In this document: positions 26,190 through 38,224 of the stretch, in pieces
Layout of the letters: every line of letters begins with the position of its first letter
Numbering within the stretch: position 1 is the stretch's first letter
Source of the DNA: Glycine soja
Taxonomy: Eukaryota; Streptophyta; Magnoliopsida; Fabales; Fabaceae
Assembly (NCBI RefSeq): GCF_004193775.1
Contig: NC_041005.1
Span: forward strand, 5,272,501-5,336,500
Length of the DNA stretch: 64,000 bases
Reading direction: 5' to 3'
The notes under the pieces: generated by a model
What the model was told of the DNA's origin: nothing
The model's database searches: none
What the model saw: only the letters and a program-made list of their open reading frames with translations
Made by a program: the position numbers and the translations under genes

Positions 26190-26440
26190 CCCGAAAGGTG
26201 GGGCCGTATATGAAAAAATAAAAAAAGTAGGGTCCACTAATAGGGTGGGACCACTCGAGGCGGCGGCTGTTTCTGAAGCCAAAATTGAGGATGGTCCCCA
26301 CTCCACCTCAGCACGTACTTCCTCTCGAATTGGATGGTCCCCACTCCACTCATCACGTGCTTCATCTCCAATTGGATGGTCCCCCCTTAATTCCAAGTGC
26401 TCCAATCCACCACTCACCACTGAGACTTGCGACGTTTGAA
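26190..26440. promoter_or_regulatory. GC-rich patch with TCP-type sites and a 42-bp tandem repeat
   Basis: Within 55 bp there are three matches to TCP transcription-factor consensus sites: GTGGGGCC at 26198-26205 and GTGGGACC at 26245-26252 (complements of GGNCCCAC), and GGGTCCAC at 26230-26237 (complement of GTGGNCCC). A 42-43 bp unit beginning GATGGTCC follows three times (26290, 26333, 26375), the second carrying a CACGTG G-box at 26354-26359. No coding exon follows, so this may be the promoter of an unseen non-coding transcript, a displaced promoter or a repeat. Confidence 0.45.
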
Positions 26441-28649
26441 ATCACACTCGCACTCAGACATTCTATCACCAACTAACATTCATTTTTTTTTTCTTTTCTC
26501 GGTATACCTAATGCTTTAATTATTTTGAAGATTTAATTGTTTATAATTATTATAACAATAACTATCTTATTTAGTGTAAATATTTATTATTCTCAGTTTA
26601 TCCTCAACTGTTTTTTTTATTACTACCTATTTGAAAAAATAAAAAATAAATTATCACTCTCAAACATGAACAACATACTTAATTGTTTCGCTATCACACA
26701 ACTTCAATTATTTTATAAATAATGACCCATAAAGTGCCTCATTTGCCCCTCCCCAGTAATAATATAAAGATTTTTATATCACCATTGTTGATTTTTTATA
26801 ATAATTATTTGTCATCATAATATGTCAAATTAAACTTTTATTTTATTTCGTGGATATATTATATTAACTTTTTCGGTTAATAGCGTTCATTGATTATTTA
26901 TTTATTTTGATCATCACTTTTGTTTTTTCCAAAAAAATTAATGAAAAAAATGCACTTGTACTATTACAATTGAACGTAATTGAATCACTGTAAATTGCAA
27001 GATACACTGTTATGAGTAAATAGCATAATTTCTTAGAGTAGGTTCAATAACAATGTAGTGGTAGTAGTAAATTGCAACCCTCTTTTCTGATTATATTATA
27101 TTATTCCCCTACCTTGTATTAACCTATGTTTACTGTTTGTTTCAAAATAATGAATGATTACAATTAAAATTAAACTAAGTTTTCATGTATCTCTCTTAAC
27201 TTTCTCATTACACTGATCCTAGTGAGTTGAAACATAAAGACTATATCAAAAGAAATAGTTAGAAACAAAAAAAATTCTTAGTAAGGAAAAGAAATGTAAG
27301 TTTTGTAGCTTTTTTTTTTATGAATATCAATAATACAAAACGAAACATGATCTTAGAAACATATGTTACTCACACAACTAGTAAAAGACAATGCCTATCA
27401 GTTTCTGGAAACAATACCTAATTTTTTACGGGGCAAACAATTTTTTTATTACATATATACAAATAAAAAAATATTGTGGGACAATTGGCCCACACCCTAA
27501 TACATGGATGCACCAGTGGTTGAAAATATACAATTAACTCATTGAACCAATAACTAATAATGCATGAGGTGCCATAGATGTTACAAAGTGTTTGGTGTAA
27601 GTGTTTTATTAACTAAAAATGAAATACAAGAGTCTTATTTATAAAAATTCGACGCCTTTATTTTTTGTTTTTTTTTTATAAAACTTCATAAACATGTATA
27701 CAAGGGCTTCACACGATTCGTACATTGTGTCAATCTATTTGTTAAAAATATCTATACTAACAATTTCTCTTTGATTTGGACTTTTGCATCAAATTTGTTT
27801 CCTTTGATACTTAACTAGTTAGCCTCCTCCATTTCTGATTTCTTTGATTTCGATGTTGAACCTTGACCTGAAATTTTGATCATTTGCCAACACTTCATTA
27901 ATCAACTTTAAACTTTAATTCGAAGCATGGTATTTAAAAAATTTAAATAGACAAGGCGAATGCATTTTAATGCATCTTTCAACACACGGAATTTTTTAAA
28001 GTTGACACCGACATATGTTACATGTAAAATTTGCACCTCTTATAGACATATTTGAAGAAGTTTAGTTCATGTCTATTAATATATATAAGTTTAAATAAAA
28101 TATTATCATATTCAAATTTAACTCGGAAATGACTCATTTTGTTCAATACCAATCAATATCTTAACTCTTAAGACGTTGGCATTATTTCTTACGAAATTAG
28201 CTTTTCATGCTAAATTGTCGATGTTGGAGATGGCGTGCATTTGCATTGCTTAAACTGTAAGACTAAAAATAAAGAAAAAAATGGGATCGAGTTTCTTCTA
28301 TATTCTACACGTGACACATGTGCTTTGTTTTATCATCAACAACGGCTCATAATTCTTCCACTGATCACGAATATTGTGTTTGCAGTGATTCCCAGCTAGT
28401 AATTTTAGTTATTTTATTAATAATAAAATGATTTCACAAAATTAACGATAAAGTGATATTATCATATTTTTATATATTTAAAGATTAAATTAAATTTTTA
28501 TTTTAATAATTAAATTGCCATCAACTTACATATTTAATGATCAAAATCATCATTTATCTTATATAAAAATATAAAATTAAAATGTGAAAATTATTTTTCA
28601 AATTATATGTATTTTATTTTTTAAGTGAGAGTGAAACATGATAATTAAG

Positions 28650-28750
28650 TTCCATTTTGTTTAACAAGGAGTAATCATTGATGAAAATTTGTTTTAGTAT
28701 CCCATTTTGTTTAACAAGGATTAATAATGGATGGAAATCTATTTTAGTTT
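28650..28750. repeat. Two-copy 50-bp tandem duplication
   Basis: CCATTTTGTTTAACAAGGA recurs with a 50-bp offset (28652 and 28702). The following bases also match with few changes, ending in TTTTAG in both copies. Confidence 0.85.
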
Positions 28751-31340
28751 TTTTTTTAAACGGTGAACAAGGGAATGACAATGAGGTAGGACATTCTAAC
28801 TATGTTGATGTTTCCTACCTCACTCGTCATAAGAATATCCTAAATATCATATCAATAATAATAATAACAAAAAAAAAAAGAAAACAAAGAAACATGGGGA
28901 CATGATCTAAAATCCATGCCAAAAGGACACTATATCAAAAGAATATGTAGTTAGGTAGGTCAAGTCTATTTCTGTCTTAGCTGACTTGATTATTGCTATA
29001 CTATTTAATATAGTTTAAGGCCATTTAGTTCTTGGAATTGTCAATTTGATTATCGCTAATGTGTTCATGAATGGGTAGTCGCATGACTGCCAAAATTGTA
29101 AAAAAAAAATGTGTTATATCACATGTTTACCACACAAAGTTAGTGGATGTCTAACAATAGGGACATCTTGATGGATGAAATTCAGTTTAGGAAATCATTT
29201 GCCATTTTTCTAATTTTAAGGATGAATATCAATATCTCACACTTTCAAGGGATTAAACTGGTGTTTTACTCTTTAACTAATGTAAGTTTGAATTTGATTT
29301 CCAAAATTTAAATTTTGACACATTATATCAATAAAAATGAGGTACGGTGATTTTTTTTCTCTGACCAAGGTGCAGTAATTTAAATATTTTATGTATAATT
29401 TTTTAATTTGAAAAATCATCGTGTTAATTTATTTTTATTCAATATAATAAAATATTTACTCTTTTCATAACTTTTTATTTAATTTTACAAATAATCATGC
29501 CAAGCACGAAAAACGTTTCCATTATCTTATACTGGTTGAAAAAGTGTGAACTAAACCATGGTATTATCAGCATTTCAAAAAAGCCGCGGGAAAAATATAT
29601 TTTCGAACTTTGTAGACGTAACATGTGTGATAGTATTGAAGAATTTGTTGCATTAACTAAACCCTTAAATCTTGTAGTGACTTGGAAGGAAAAATGAAAG
29701 GAATATGTTGATGAAAGCCTAAAGATTAAAGTAACATCAGGCTATTAGATTGCGTATGGGACTTGAATTCGGAAACAATTACAAAACTCCTCGATCGTCA
29801 GTTTATGGCTTTATGCTTTACACGGTGGAATGCATCAACCATCAGTTTTGAACCTAACAAAAAATAATAACCGACAATTCTACTCGCATAACATTTTTTT
29901 TACAGCTTTTTATAATTAAGAAAAATATAATAAAGCAAAATTAAAAAAATACTAATGTTGTAAAAATTATGTAAACTAATCTGACTAACTAATAAATAAT
30001 AGACTTTAAAAGTAGAAAAAAAAATGTTTGCCACATTGACTTTATCTACCCCTTGCCGTTTGGTAAGACTAAATAAAAAACGTGGCTTCAATGCATGGCA
30101 AGTTGGCTATTGTAGGTCCATACTTATAATCTAAAGCTTTCCTTTCGTTACACTTTTAATTTCTTACATGCTCCTATTCATTATTTCCTTTGTTGTATTA
30201 CTGTGTTTGAGCATCAAAATTAAAGTAAACATCTAATCAGTGATTAAAAGATCTTAGTTCATGACATCCGATCATTAAGAAAGGTTCATCGAGCTGTTTA
30301 TTCTAAACGATAATATTATTTACTCACTTTTTTTATTTTAAAAAAAAGAGAGCAATTTGTAGTTCTTTCCTTGTAAAAAAAAGTCAAAAGCGTAAGGTAA
30401 ATATGTGTAAAAAGTAAAACGAAGAGTTTACTTAAATCACTTTCAGTGGCTTTTTTAATAAGTTCAAGACATTGCAATCTCGCTCATAATTTGGCACTAA
30501 GTTCAATAAAGATCAAGAGATTAACTAAAGTTTAAGATACTAATTAGCTTGACTACATAAAATACACAACCCTCAACATATTCAATTTTATTTTGTATTT
30601 TGCAACAACGTAATAAAAAGGGTATGCGAATTTTAAGAAGTGTGATATACTACTATTTAACATAGATTGAGAAGAGTAAATATAATTATCCAAACATAGC
30701 TTTCGTTTTCTAAAGGAACCAATGAAACGTAGAACATAAATAATCTTATCCAGACAATTTTGTAATCCATATAGACCATCGGATGACAATTATCAGTAGA
30801 TATAGAATCTGAAAATATCATTGTGTGGTTAGAGATACTAATAGGTTGAATAAGGTACCACAAAACGTGCGAATTAATTAGCATGAATTTGTTGTAGTTT
30901 AACTAGTAATTAGTTTAAGTTTTACATATACGCTTGGAGGAAGGATTTACTGACCATGATTCTAAAATAAGAAAATGAGAATTTTTAATAATAGTCACGG
31001 GACGGAGATTACAATTAATACTAATATTTATTAAAGGACCTTTAATTTATCTTAATAATCCTTTAATATTAATATAGGTGATAATTAATTACTTTATACA
31101 CATACATACATATAATTAATTAATTAAGTTGTGTTAAATATTTACCAAAATATTCGTGATTAGACGCACCATTTAAAATGAGATTTTACTTTTAACATTA
31201 TATGAATCTTTATTAAAATTGAAATAAATTTATTATTCTTTATCTTATTATAATTGTCGTGTAAAAAAATGATTCAAAATAATTATCAAAATTATTCTAA
31301 AATAATTATCATTTTAGTTTTTTTAATGTAACATTAATTA

Positions 31341-31344
<4 letters not shown>

Positions 31345-31380
<36 letters not shown>
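31345..31380. repeat. (TA)n microsatellite
   Basis: Eighteen uninterrupted TA dinucleotides. Confidence 0.95.
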
Positions 31381-31385
<5 letters not shown>

Positions 31386-32358
31386 GATGAATTACAAAAT
31401 CTAAAAATAAATTAATGATGATATAAGATTAATTTTATAAAATTATTATTATATTTCATCTATTAATTATTTTTTTCTTGATTTACATAAAATAATCTAA
31501 GATTACAATTATCTTGGGATGATGGGAGTAATGTAAATTAATCCAAGTACCATTAAGGACTTTAGTAATGCCACGTAAAATGGTATAATTTAATGTTTTT
31601 TTTGTGAAGGAATAATTTAATGTAATTATGAAAAATACGGTGGAATTAAACAAAAAGATAAATACAAATAATAAATTCTTTAATATTTTCTTTCAAACAC
31701 ATTTGTTATTAAGTTTTTTGAGTGTATTTCTTATTTGGTGGAATTCGTATAATATTAATTATATGGGCCTTATTAGTCATTCAGTGAAACTCATTTCTTA
31801 AGATAGTGAAATTTATATAAATTTTAACTAATAAACAAGTGTATGTTAAAAAAAATGTTTAAAAGTGCATTGCTAATCTCTTTAAAGGAGATTTTTGTTA
31901 TCTGCATACACTGTATTGAAAAAAAAGGAAAAAAAATCGAGGTCACTTCAAATGCTCTCTGTCTCTCTTAAACAAAAGGTTAAGGCACGTAAAGAAAATA
32001 CAACATTGTATATGAATATGAGCTAAGTAGCTCATACCACCTAGTCAACAATTAATTGGATTTTTTTTTTATAGAGAATTGGATTATTTATGTGGTTGAA
32101 GATCAACTTATTTAACTCGCAATAATTTATAAAGGCTATTGAATTTGTTTAGTCACTATTAAAATATTGGATCATGGTCTAAAGAATCCTTTGAACAATT
32201 TTTTCTTTAAAAAATATTAACTTGAGATAAAAGGTTGACTTCGAATTCATGGGTACGTATAGAGATATTAAATATTAACCGACAAGAGGACGAAAGATGG
32301 GCAACCGTTTTATACCGGAGGCAAAGGCGGGATCATACTATTTAATAGTATTTTATTT

Positions 32359-32842
32359 GGATTTAAATATAATTTGGGTTCTATTATTTTATTTCATTTG
32401 GTAATCTTAATCTCATTATTTTAAAATTGAGATATTTGATTATTTTATTTTAAAAAAATCATAATTTTAACTTTTTTTAATTTTAAAATATAAATATTTA
32501 ATTTTTATATTTTAAAAAATCCACTGATAAAATAGTTTATTTTGTTTAAGTTTTTTTTTTTTACTTTATTGTAATTTATTAAATCATATCTTGAGGATAT
32601 ATTAAATGAATATATTAGGTTTAAAATTTAATTAGATCAAAACAAAAGAATTAAAACATAGATTAAATTAAAAATTTGATTAAAATTATTTTTTAAAAAA
32701 AAATAAGAGGATTAAATGTCTTTATTTTAAAATAAAAGGATCAAAATTATAATTTTTTTAAAATAGAATGACCAAATGTGTCAATTTTAAAAAATAGAGG
32801 AATCAAATTAGAAATTAGGGAAAACATAATTACATTTAAGCC
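32359..32842. mobile_element. Foldback element D with long inverted arms
   Basis: About 484 bp. The left arm (from GGATTTAAATATAATT) and the reverse complement of the right arm (GGCTTAAATGTAATTATG) align for over 100 bases, including a shared block of the form TTTAAAATTGA, an ATTTGRTYATT core and TATTTTAAAAAAATYATAAT. There is no coding content. It is a non-autonomous DNA element of the same general build as C and E. Confidence 0.65.
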
Positions 32843-33184
32843 TTTTATTCATTATACAAGTACTTTTACAAAGGAAAAATAAATTGCTTAATATTTTATG
32901 TACACAAATATAATTTGTTTAAAAAATAAGTTAATTTTGATATTTACTCTTATATTTTTATTATTTAATTTAATTTCTAGTTTTACTGAAATTTATTTTT
33001 ATTTAGATAAATCTTATCAAATGATAATTCATGTAATTAATGAATTATTAGTATGCTGGAACTACAATTACGTTATCACTTTAGAGACTATATAATAATA
33101 AATAAAAAATTATAAATTTCAATGAAATCTAAGATTAAATAAAACATCATAATTAACACTATTCATTTTTTATAGACAAATATG

Positions 33185-33930
33185 TGTTAGACAAGTGGTT
33201 TTAATAACTTAAGATAGAGGGTGAATTAAGTCTTATATTCCACCAACAAACTTTTACTATTTATAAATGACAGACTCGATTTATACTGGTTCGGCCACTT
33301 TTCGTGCCTACGTCCAGTTCTCAAGCAACTCACTTGAGATTTTTCACTATTTTTGTAAAAATCATTTTTACAACTTTTAAAACACTCAAGACATCCCTTT
33401 CCGTTGTGTTCAGGAAACTCACAATTTAAAAGACAATCAGTCTCTTGAATACAATTAAATTTATGAGAAAAAGAAAAAGATTTCTCTCCTTTAGAATGAA
33501 TAATACAATTTGAAGTTCATGGATGAACTCTCAATAGATTTACAAGTGTTTGTCAAAGTATTGTTGAGAGAGCATTTGATAATGAAGTTCTATTGGAATA
33601 TTTCTCTTGCTTTTTGAAAACACATATATATAGATCCTTAATGCCTTTTCAAAATGGGTTGAAGAGATGTGTCTTTTTTAAAAAAATTTCTTAATTTTTT
33701 CACTGGTAATCGATTACAAGTTTTTGGTAATCGACTATACAATTATATTTTGAAGGGTCATGACATTTGAATTTGAATTTCAAGAGTTCCATTGTCGGTA
33801 ATCAATTACAGACATCTGGTAATCGATTACAGGTTCAAAATACAAATTCAAAATCCTTTTTAACAGCTATTTTTCAAGATTGTCGTATGATAATCGATTA
33901 CAGTGCCTGATAATCGATTACCAGAGCCTT
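33185..33930. mobile_element. Transposon-derived block, type uncertain
   Basis: Contains a CTGGTTCGGCC..CGTGCCTACGTCCAG stretch followed by CTCAAGCAACTCACTTGAG, wording I recognise from dispersed legume repeats, then the palindrome array at 33707-33920. No protein-coding remnant is visible. Boundaries are estimated from composition. Confidence 0.45.
33707..33920. repeat. Three pairs of TAATCGATTA palindromes, 92-bp period
   Basis: Ten-base palindromes or one-base variants start at 33707, 33728, 33799, 33820, 33891 and 33911. Spacing within pairs is 21, 21 and 20 bp; the first member of each pair recurs every 92 bp. The sequence between pairs is only weakly conserved (ATTGTCG before pairs 2 and 3). 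This reads as a degenerate 92-bp tandem repeat with selectively preserved or slowly changing palindromes. Confidence 0.8.
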
Positions 33931-34619
33931 GGATGTCTTGGAAACACTTTGTTTTGAGACAAGACTTAATCTTGAGTTAATCTTAAAACAAAAGACTTTG
34001 TTTGTTGAAGCAACATTGTCAATGTTTATCCTTTGAAGCAATATTTTTTTATTATTCTTTAACATCATCAAAATTATATATTCATACATTAACATTTTTT
34101 CCCTTTTTGAAGATGATAATCATTATCAAGTGATTTTTTTTCAGCATCATCAAAATATGCATGATTCACAATATTTTTTCAATAATTATGTTATCAACAA
34201 ATTTTATTAATAATTATTTTGTTAATCATCTTTAGTAAAAAAATTATATCTGTTCATTTTGTTTTATTCACAGAATTTTAACTCTAACCTTGTTTAAAAA
34301 AATTAAAGTGCAGATTAATTCATATTAGGCAATTACTGCAAAGATATATTTAAACTCATTTAGAAAAAAATAAACTCATAAAATGTATTTCATATATTCT
34401 AAAATAAGTGTTGTATTTAAAAAATATTTTAAAATAAATATGGTGTTAACTTTTTAATATAATATCAGTTATTTTTGTATTTATATCTATTACAGATGTC
34501 ACTTTAATTTTATAAAATGAGTATTCTATGTATAAAATAATTTAGGATGATATTAACCTAATGTCTCATTCGAATATAAAGTGTTGAAATTCGTTTAACC
34601 AAGTCTAGACGGATGCGTG
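33931..34619. other. AT-rich flank upstream of the KNOX gene
   Basis: No coding exon or repeat of note. The last 300 bp probably contain distal promoter of the KNOX gene. Confidence 0.5.
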
Positions 34620-34627
34620 TATAAAAA
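34620..34627 (+). promoter_or_regulatory. Candidate TATA box of the KNOX gene
   Basis: TATAAAAA lies 294 bp upstream of the start codon and is followed by sequence that becomes steadily less AT-rich. This would give a leader of roughly 260 nt. Inferred from sequence only. Confidence 0.4.
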
Positions 34628-34722
34628 TGCAGGAAGGGCCACGCTGAAAATTAAAAAAAAAAAAACAAGAAGAAGAAAAAAGCGGGGCTCACTGAAAAAG
34701 CAGTTTCCCGAATTAGTAAGTA

Positions 34723-34785
34723 ATGACCGGAAAACCACTGTCAGGGATACTGAAAACCGCCTCATCTCTGAAATCTTGTTCGTAA
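34723..34785 (+). promoter_or_regulatory. 20-codon upstream ORF in the KNOX leader
   Basis: ATG at 34723 to TAA at 34783-34785 encodes 20 residues starting MTGKPLSGIL. A second, five-codon uORF (34851-34868, MSMNQ) lies 45 bp before the main ATG. Both lie wholly upstream of the coding start. They would be in the transcript if the TATA box at 34620 is used. Confidence 0.4.
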
Positions 34786-34913
34786 CCATTAATACAACGT
34801 TGGTAGTAACTCACAAAAGCCTCTGTTCCCTCCCTTTCCTTCACTTTACCATGTCCATGAACCAATAGTAGCTACCTTTCACGAACACAAACAAAGCCAC
34901 TCTCTCGTTTTAT

Positions 34914-37900
34914 ATGGCGTACCACCATAACCCCCAAGAGCTTCCACTTCACCATTTCACTGACCAACAACAACACCATAACCAACCTCTCGTTGACAAC
35001 TCCTTGCTCTCCGACCCTGCTTCCAAACCTGCCTCCGATCCTCATCAACCCGCGCCAAATTGGCTCAACAACGCCCTTCTCCGCACGCACTACACTGACA
35101 ACAACAACAACAACAACAACAACGTTAACGCTGCTAACAACAACACCAACAACGGCACCAACTTCCTCAATCTTCACACTTCCACTTCCGACTCCGGCCA
35201 ATGGCTTGCTCGCCCGATCCTCAACCGCAACCACAGCGAGGTCATCGACGACGTGACCGGCGCCGGCGACTCCAACATGGCGGCCGCCGAATCCGGCGAT
35301 TTGAAGGGTGATGCGGCGGCGGTGGAGGGAGGAAGCGACGGGCTTATGAACTGGCAGAATGCGAGGCTGAAGGCGGAGATTCTAGCGCATCCTCTGTACG
35401 AACAGCTTCTGTCGGCACACGTGGCGTGCTTGCGGATCGCCACGCCGGTCGACCAGTTGCCAAGGATCGACGCTCAGCTCACACAGTCCCAGAATGTGGT
35501 CGCCAAGTACTCTGCCTTCGGACAAGCCATCGTTGGCGACGATAAAGAACTCGATCAGTTCTTGGTATTTTCCTTCTTTTTCTTATTTTTTCCTTCGAAT
35601 TAATTATATATGATTAATTAGTATTATTCTTTTTTATTTTTTTTATTTTTCCTCTATGTGTGTGCAATGGAGGATTTTCACTTTTTCCACTGCAAATCTT
35701 AATTTTAAACTCGTGCTTTGAATCCGATGTCGTTTTTTGGATTGTCTTTGAAGACAATCCACAGAACGGTGAAAAGTTTTCTCCGCTAAGAAAGTGAAAC
35801 AGACATGGTTCCTTGCTTGCTTGCTTTCACGGAGAATGAAATTATTCAAATTAAGTCAGATGTAGAATGATGGTTATTGTTTGAAATTAAATAGATTGGA
35901 AACAAGTGGTTCGTATTTGACACCTGAATTAATATAACCCCAAGTTCAGATGATTTTACTGTTACGTCTCCTATTCCATATCCTTATAGATCTTGATTAT
36001 GTTCTTTGTTGTTTTTTCATGGTGTGTGATTTTTTATGTGATGGAGCTTATCATCTGCTATTATACATTTACAACTGACAATTTTGATATTTTCTTAATT
36101 GATGCTGCAGTCCCACTATGTTCTGTTGCTCTGTTCTTTCAAAGAACAACTTCAACAGCATGTCCGGGTCCATGCAATGGAAGCAGTCATGGCTTGTTGG
36201 GAGATTGAGCAATCCTTACAAAGTTTAACAGGTACAGCGATATTCTTTTTAGTGATTGTTACATCTCAACATAAAAATAAACCAATAAAGGTTGGTTACA
36301 TGATAAAATGGAAATCAGTACCAGAAAATGATAAAATGGAAATAACTTGATTCAAGTTACCTCAATTATGTTCCTGCTATCAATGAACCAGCCTGTAATT
36401 TACTCTCCCAAACACAATATTTTAGTTATTTATGACCAATTTTTAGAAAACTGCAATCATTTATTAAAAAAGGCTCCTCTCTAAAAAATTTACTCACAAT
36501 TTCAATGGGAAGAAATCTCAAATAATATTTTATAGGAAAATAGGCGTAACATGTGCTGCTGTATGTTTGTGATTAACTATTAACTAATAACTATACGGTC
36601 TCGGGTCGGGAACTTGGGACAGAGTCGTTTCTGGCAATTAATTTAGACTGAGGGTACTTAAGTTCTCGAAATCAGGGATTTTACCTGCCGTGAGTTGTAA
36701 CCTCATGTTCAAATTTTCTTACAAGGTCAACTATCAGTCAATATTGCAAGGTTCAGTGTAACAATCAATGATATGCAAGTCCTTAATTGTTGTTGGACTA
36801 AGAGAAGCATGGCTACAGAGATTAATTTTCCTTATCTTTTAACATATAAGGTCTGAGGGGATTTGTGAGACTTCAAATCTTGGCTTCTTAACTTAATTAA
36901 AATAGAAACATATATAACCAAATAGCGAAGAATATACCAAACCCCCCACTTATTGTCTCAGATAGAATGATGACAATTTCTGTATTTGATGAAAGTATTG
37001 AGGACTTTTAAAGTGCATAGCCCAGTTGTCCATATTTTTTGGCACGTTATGCCAATCTATCGTGCGCTTTGAATGTTACGTAGTCATGAGCCTTTTGATT
37101 AGATTAGCTAACTTTTTGTGCACAAATAAACAGCAAAAGCACACGACTCGTTTTGCAATTGGAGGAGTACTAAAGTGATACTAGTATTTTTTTTATCACA
37201 TGGTGCATGATTTAACAGGAGTTTCACCCGGGGAAGGTACGGGAGCGACAATGTCTGATGAGGAAGATGAACAAGTAGATAGTGATGCCAATCTGTTTGA
37301 TGGTGCTTTGGATGGTCCTGATAGCATGGGATTCGGTCCTCTTATTCCCACAGAGAATGAGAGGTCCCTCATGGAACGTGTAAGACATGAATTAAAGCAC
37401 GAATTGAAACAGGTAAGGGATTAAATGTTAATAGCTTTTAAAAGTCTGCGTTCGAGTCCCATCATTTTGAATCTCTTCCCACGTGATTGACCTCAATGTC
37501 TTTTTTTAATTTTTTTTTTTTATGTAGGGTTATAAAGAGAAAATTGTGGACATAAGAGAGGAAATTTTACGCAAGAGACGAGCTGGGAAACTTCCTGGTG
37601 ACACGACCTCTGTCCTTAAAGCTTGGTGGCAATCACATTCCAAGTGGCCTTACCCCACAGTAAGAACCCAAGACTTTACTACATTTTTTTTTTCTCAGTA
37701 AACCCTTTTCAAACAAATTTGAACGAATTTAAAGAATAGCAACAAAGATGACCTTGTACATATTTGTTCTAGAATTCAAAGCAAAGAAATAAGGATTAAT
37801 GATTTTACACATTTGTTTATGCACTTAGTCAGTCCACATGTTAGCACTTGTTGACCATTGACTAAATGAACATAGTAAGCTACTCCAAATTGAAGCTACT

Positions 37901-38224
37901 CCAGGAGAATTTTACAATTGACATTTTGAAGATTAATAAATGCTGTCTCACAATTTGTTCTTCAATGTTTTTTCAGGAGGAGGATAAGGCACGGTTGGTG
38001 CAGGAAACGGGTTTGCAGCTAAAGCAGATCAATAATTGGTTTATCAATCAAAGGAAGAGGAACTGGCATAGCAACCCCTCAACTTCTACTGCCTTGAAGA
38101 GCAAGCGCAAAAGGTATTCATATTAAAAGATGCCCTTTTAATAATTTAAAATTTGCATGAGCTTTGCACCAATCTTAATTTAAGAAGTAATGCAGGTCAT
38201 AGTGGTGCTGATCATCACATGTAA
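34914..38224 (+). CDS. KNAT3: Class II KNOX homeodomain transcription factor, KNAT3-like
   Basis: Six exons: 34914-35564, 36111-36231, 37219-37412, 37528-37659, 37977-38113 and 38188-38224, giving 423 residues with frame kept at every junction. The N-terminus (MAYHHN) is followed by an Asn-rich stretch from AAC repeats. KNOX1 lies at about 147-190 ([20 protein letters not shown]), KNOX2 at about 205-255, and the ELK domain at about 306-335 ([18 protein letters not shown]). The TALE homeodomain follows, with its WPYP three-residue extension near 362-365 and recognition helix [10 protein letters not shown] at 387-396. The whole protein matches remembered Arabidopsis KNAT3 closely. Class II KNOX proteins act in the nucleus with BELL partners and promote differentiation in roots, leaves and seeds. 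The last exon uses the acceptor after AAGAAG at 38187, giving a KRKSNAG ending as in KNAT3; the acceptor 7 bp on would stop at once. Confidence 0.95.
35100..35126. repeat. (AAC)n coding trinucleotide repeat
   Basis: AAC repeats in exon 1 of the KNOX gene encode a run of eight asparagines, with further Asn-rich codons after it. Such runs vary in length between related KNOX proteins. Confidence 0.8.
37436..37490 (+). repeat. B-box-like fragment in KNOX intron 3
   Basis: CTGCGTTCGAGTCCCATC within the short third intron resembles the internal RNA polymerase III B-box of tRNA-derived SINEs. No A-box or full tRNA fold is evident, so it is at most a fragment. Confidence 0.25.

Larger units (their letters stand above)
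26441..32358. other. AT-rich intergenic DNA, no gene supported
   Basis: Scattered open frames below 80 codons show no family features. Simple-sequence and tandem features at 28652 and 31345 are listed separately. Confidence 0.5.
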
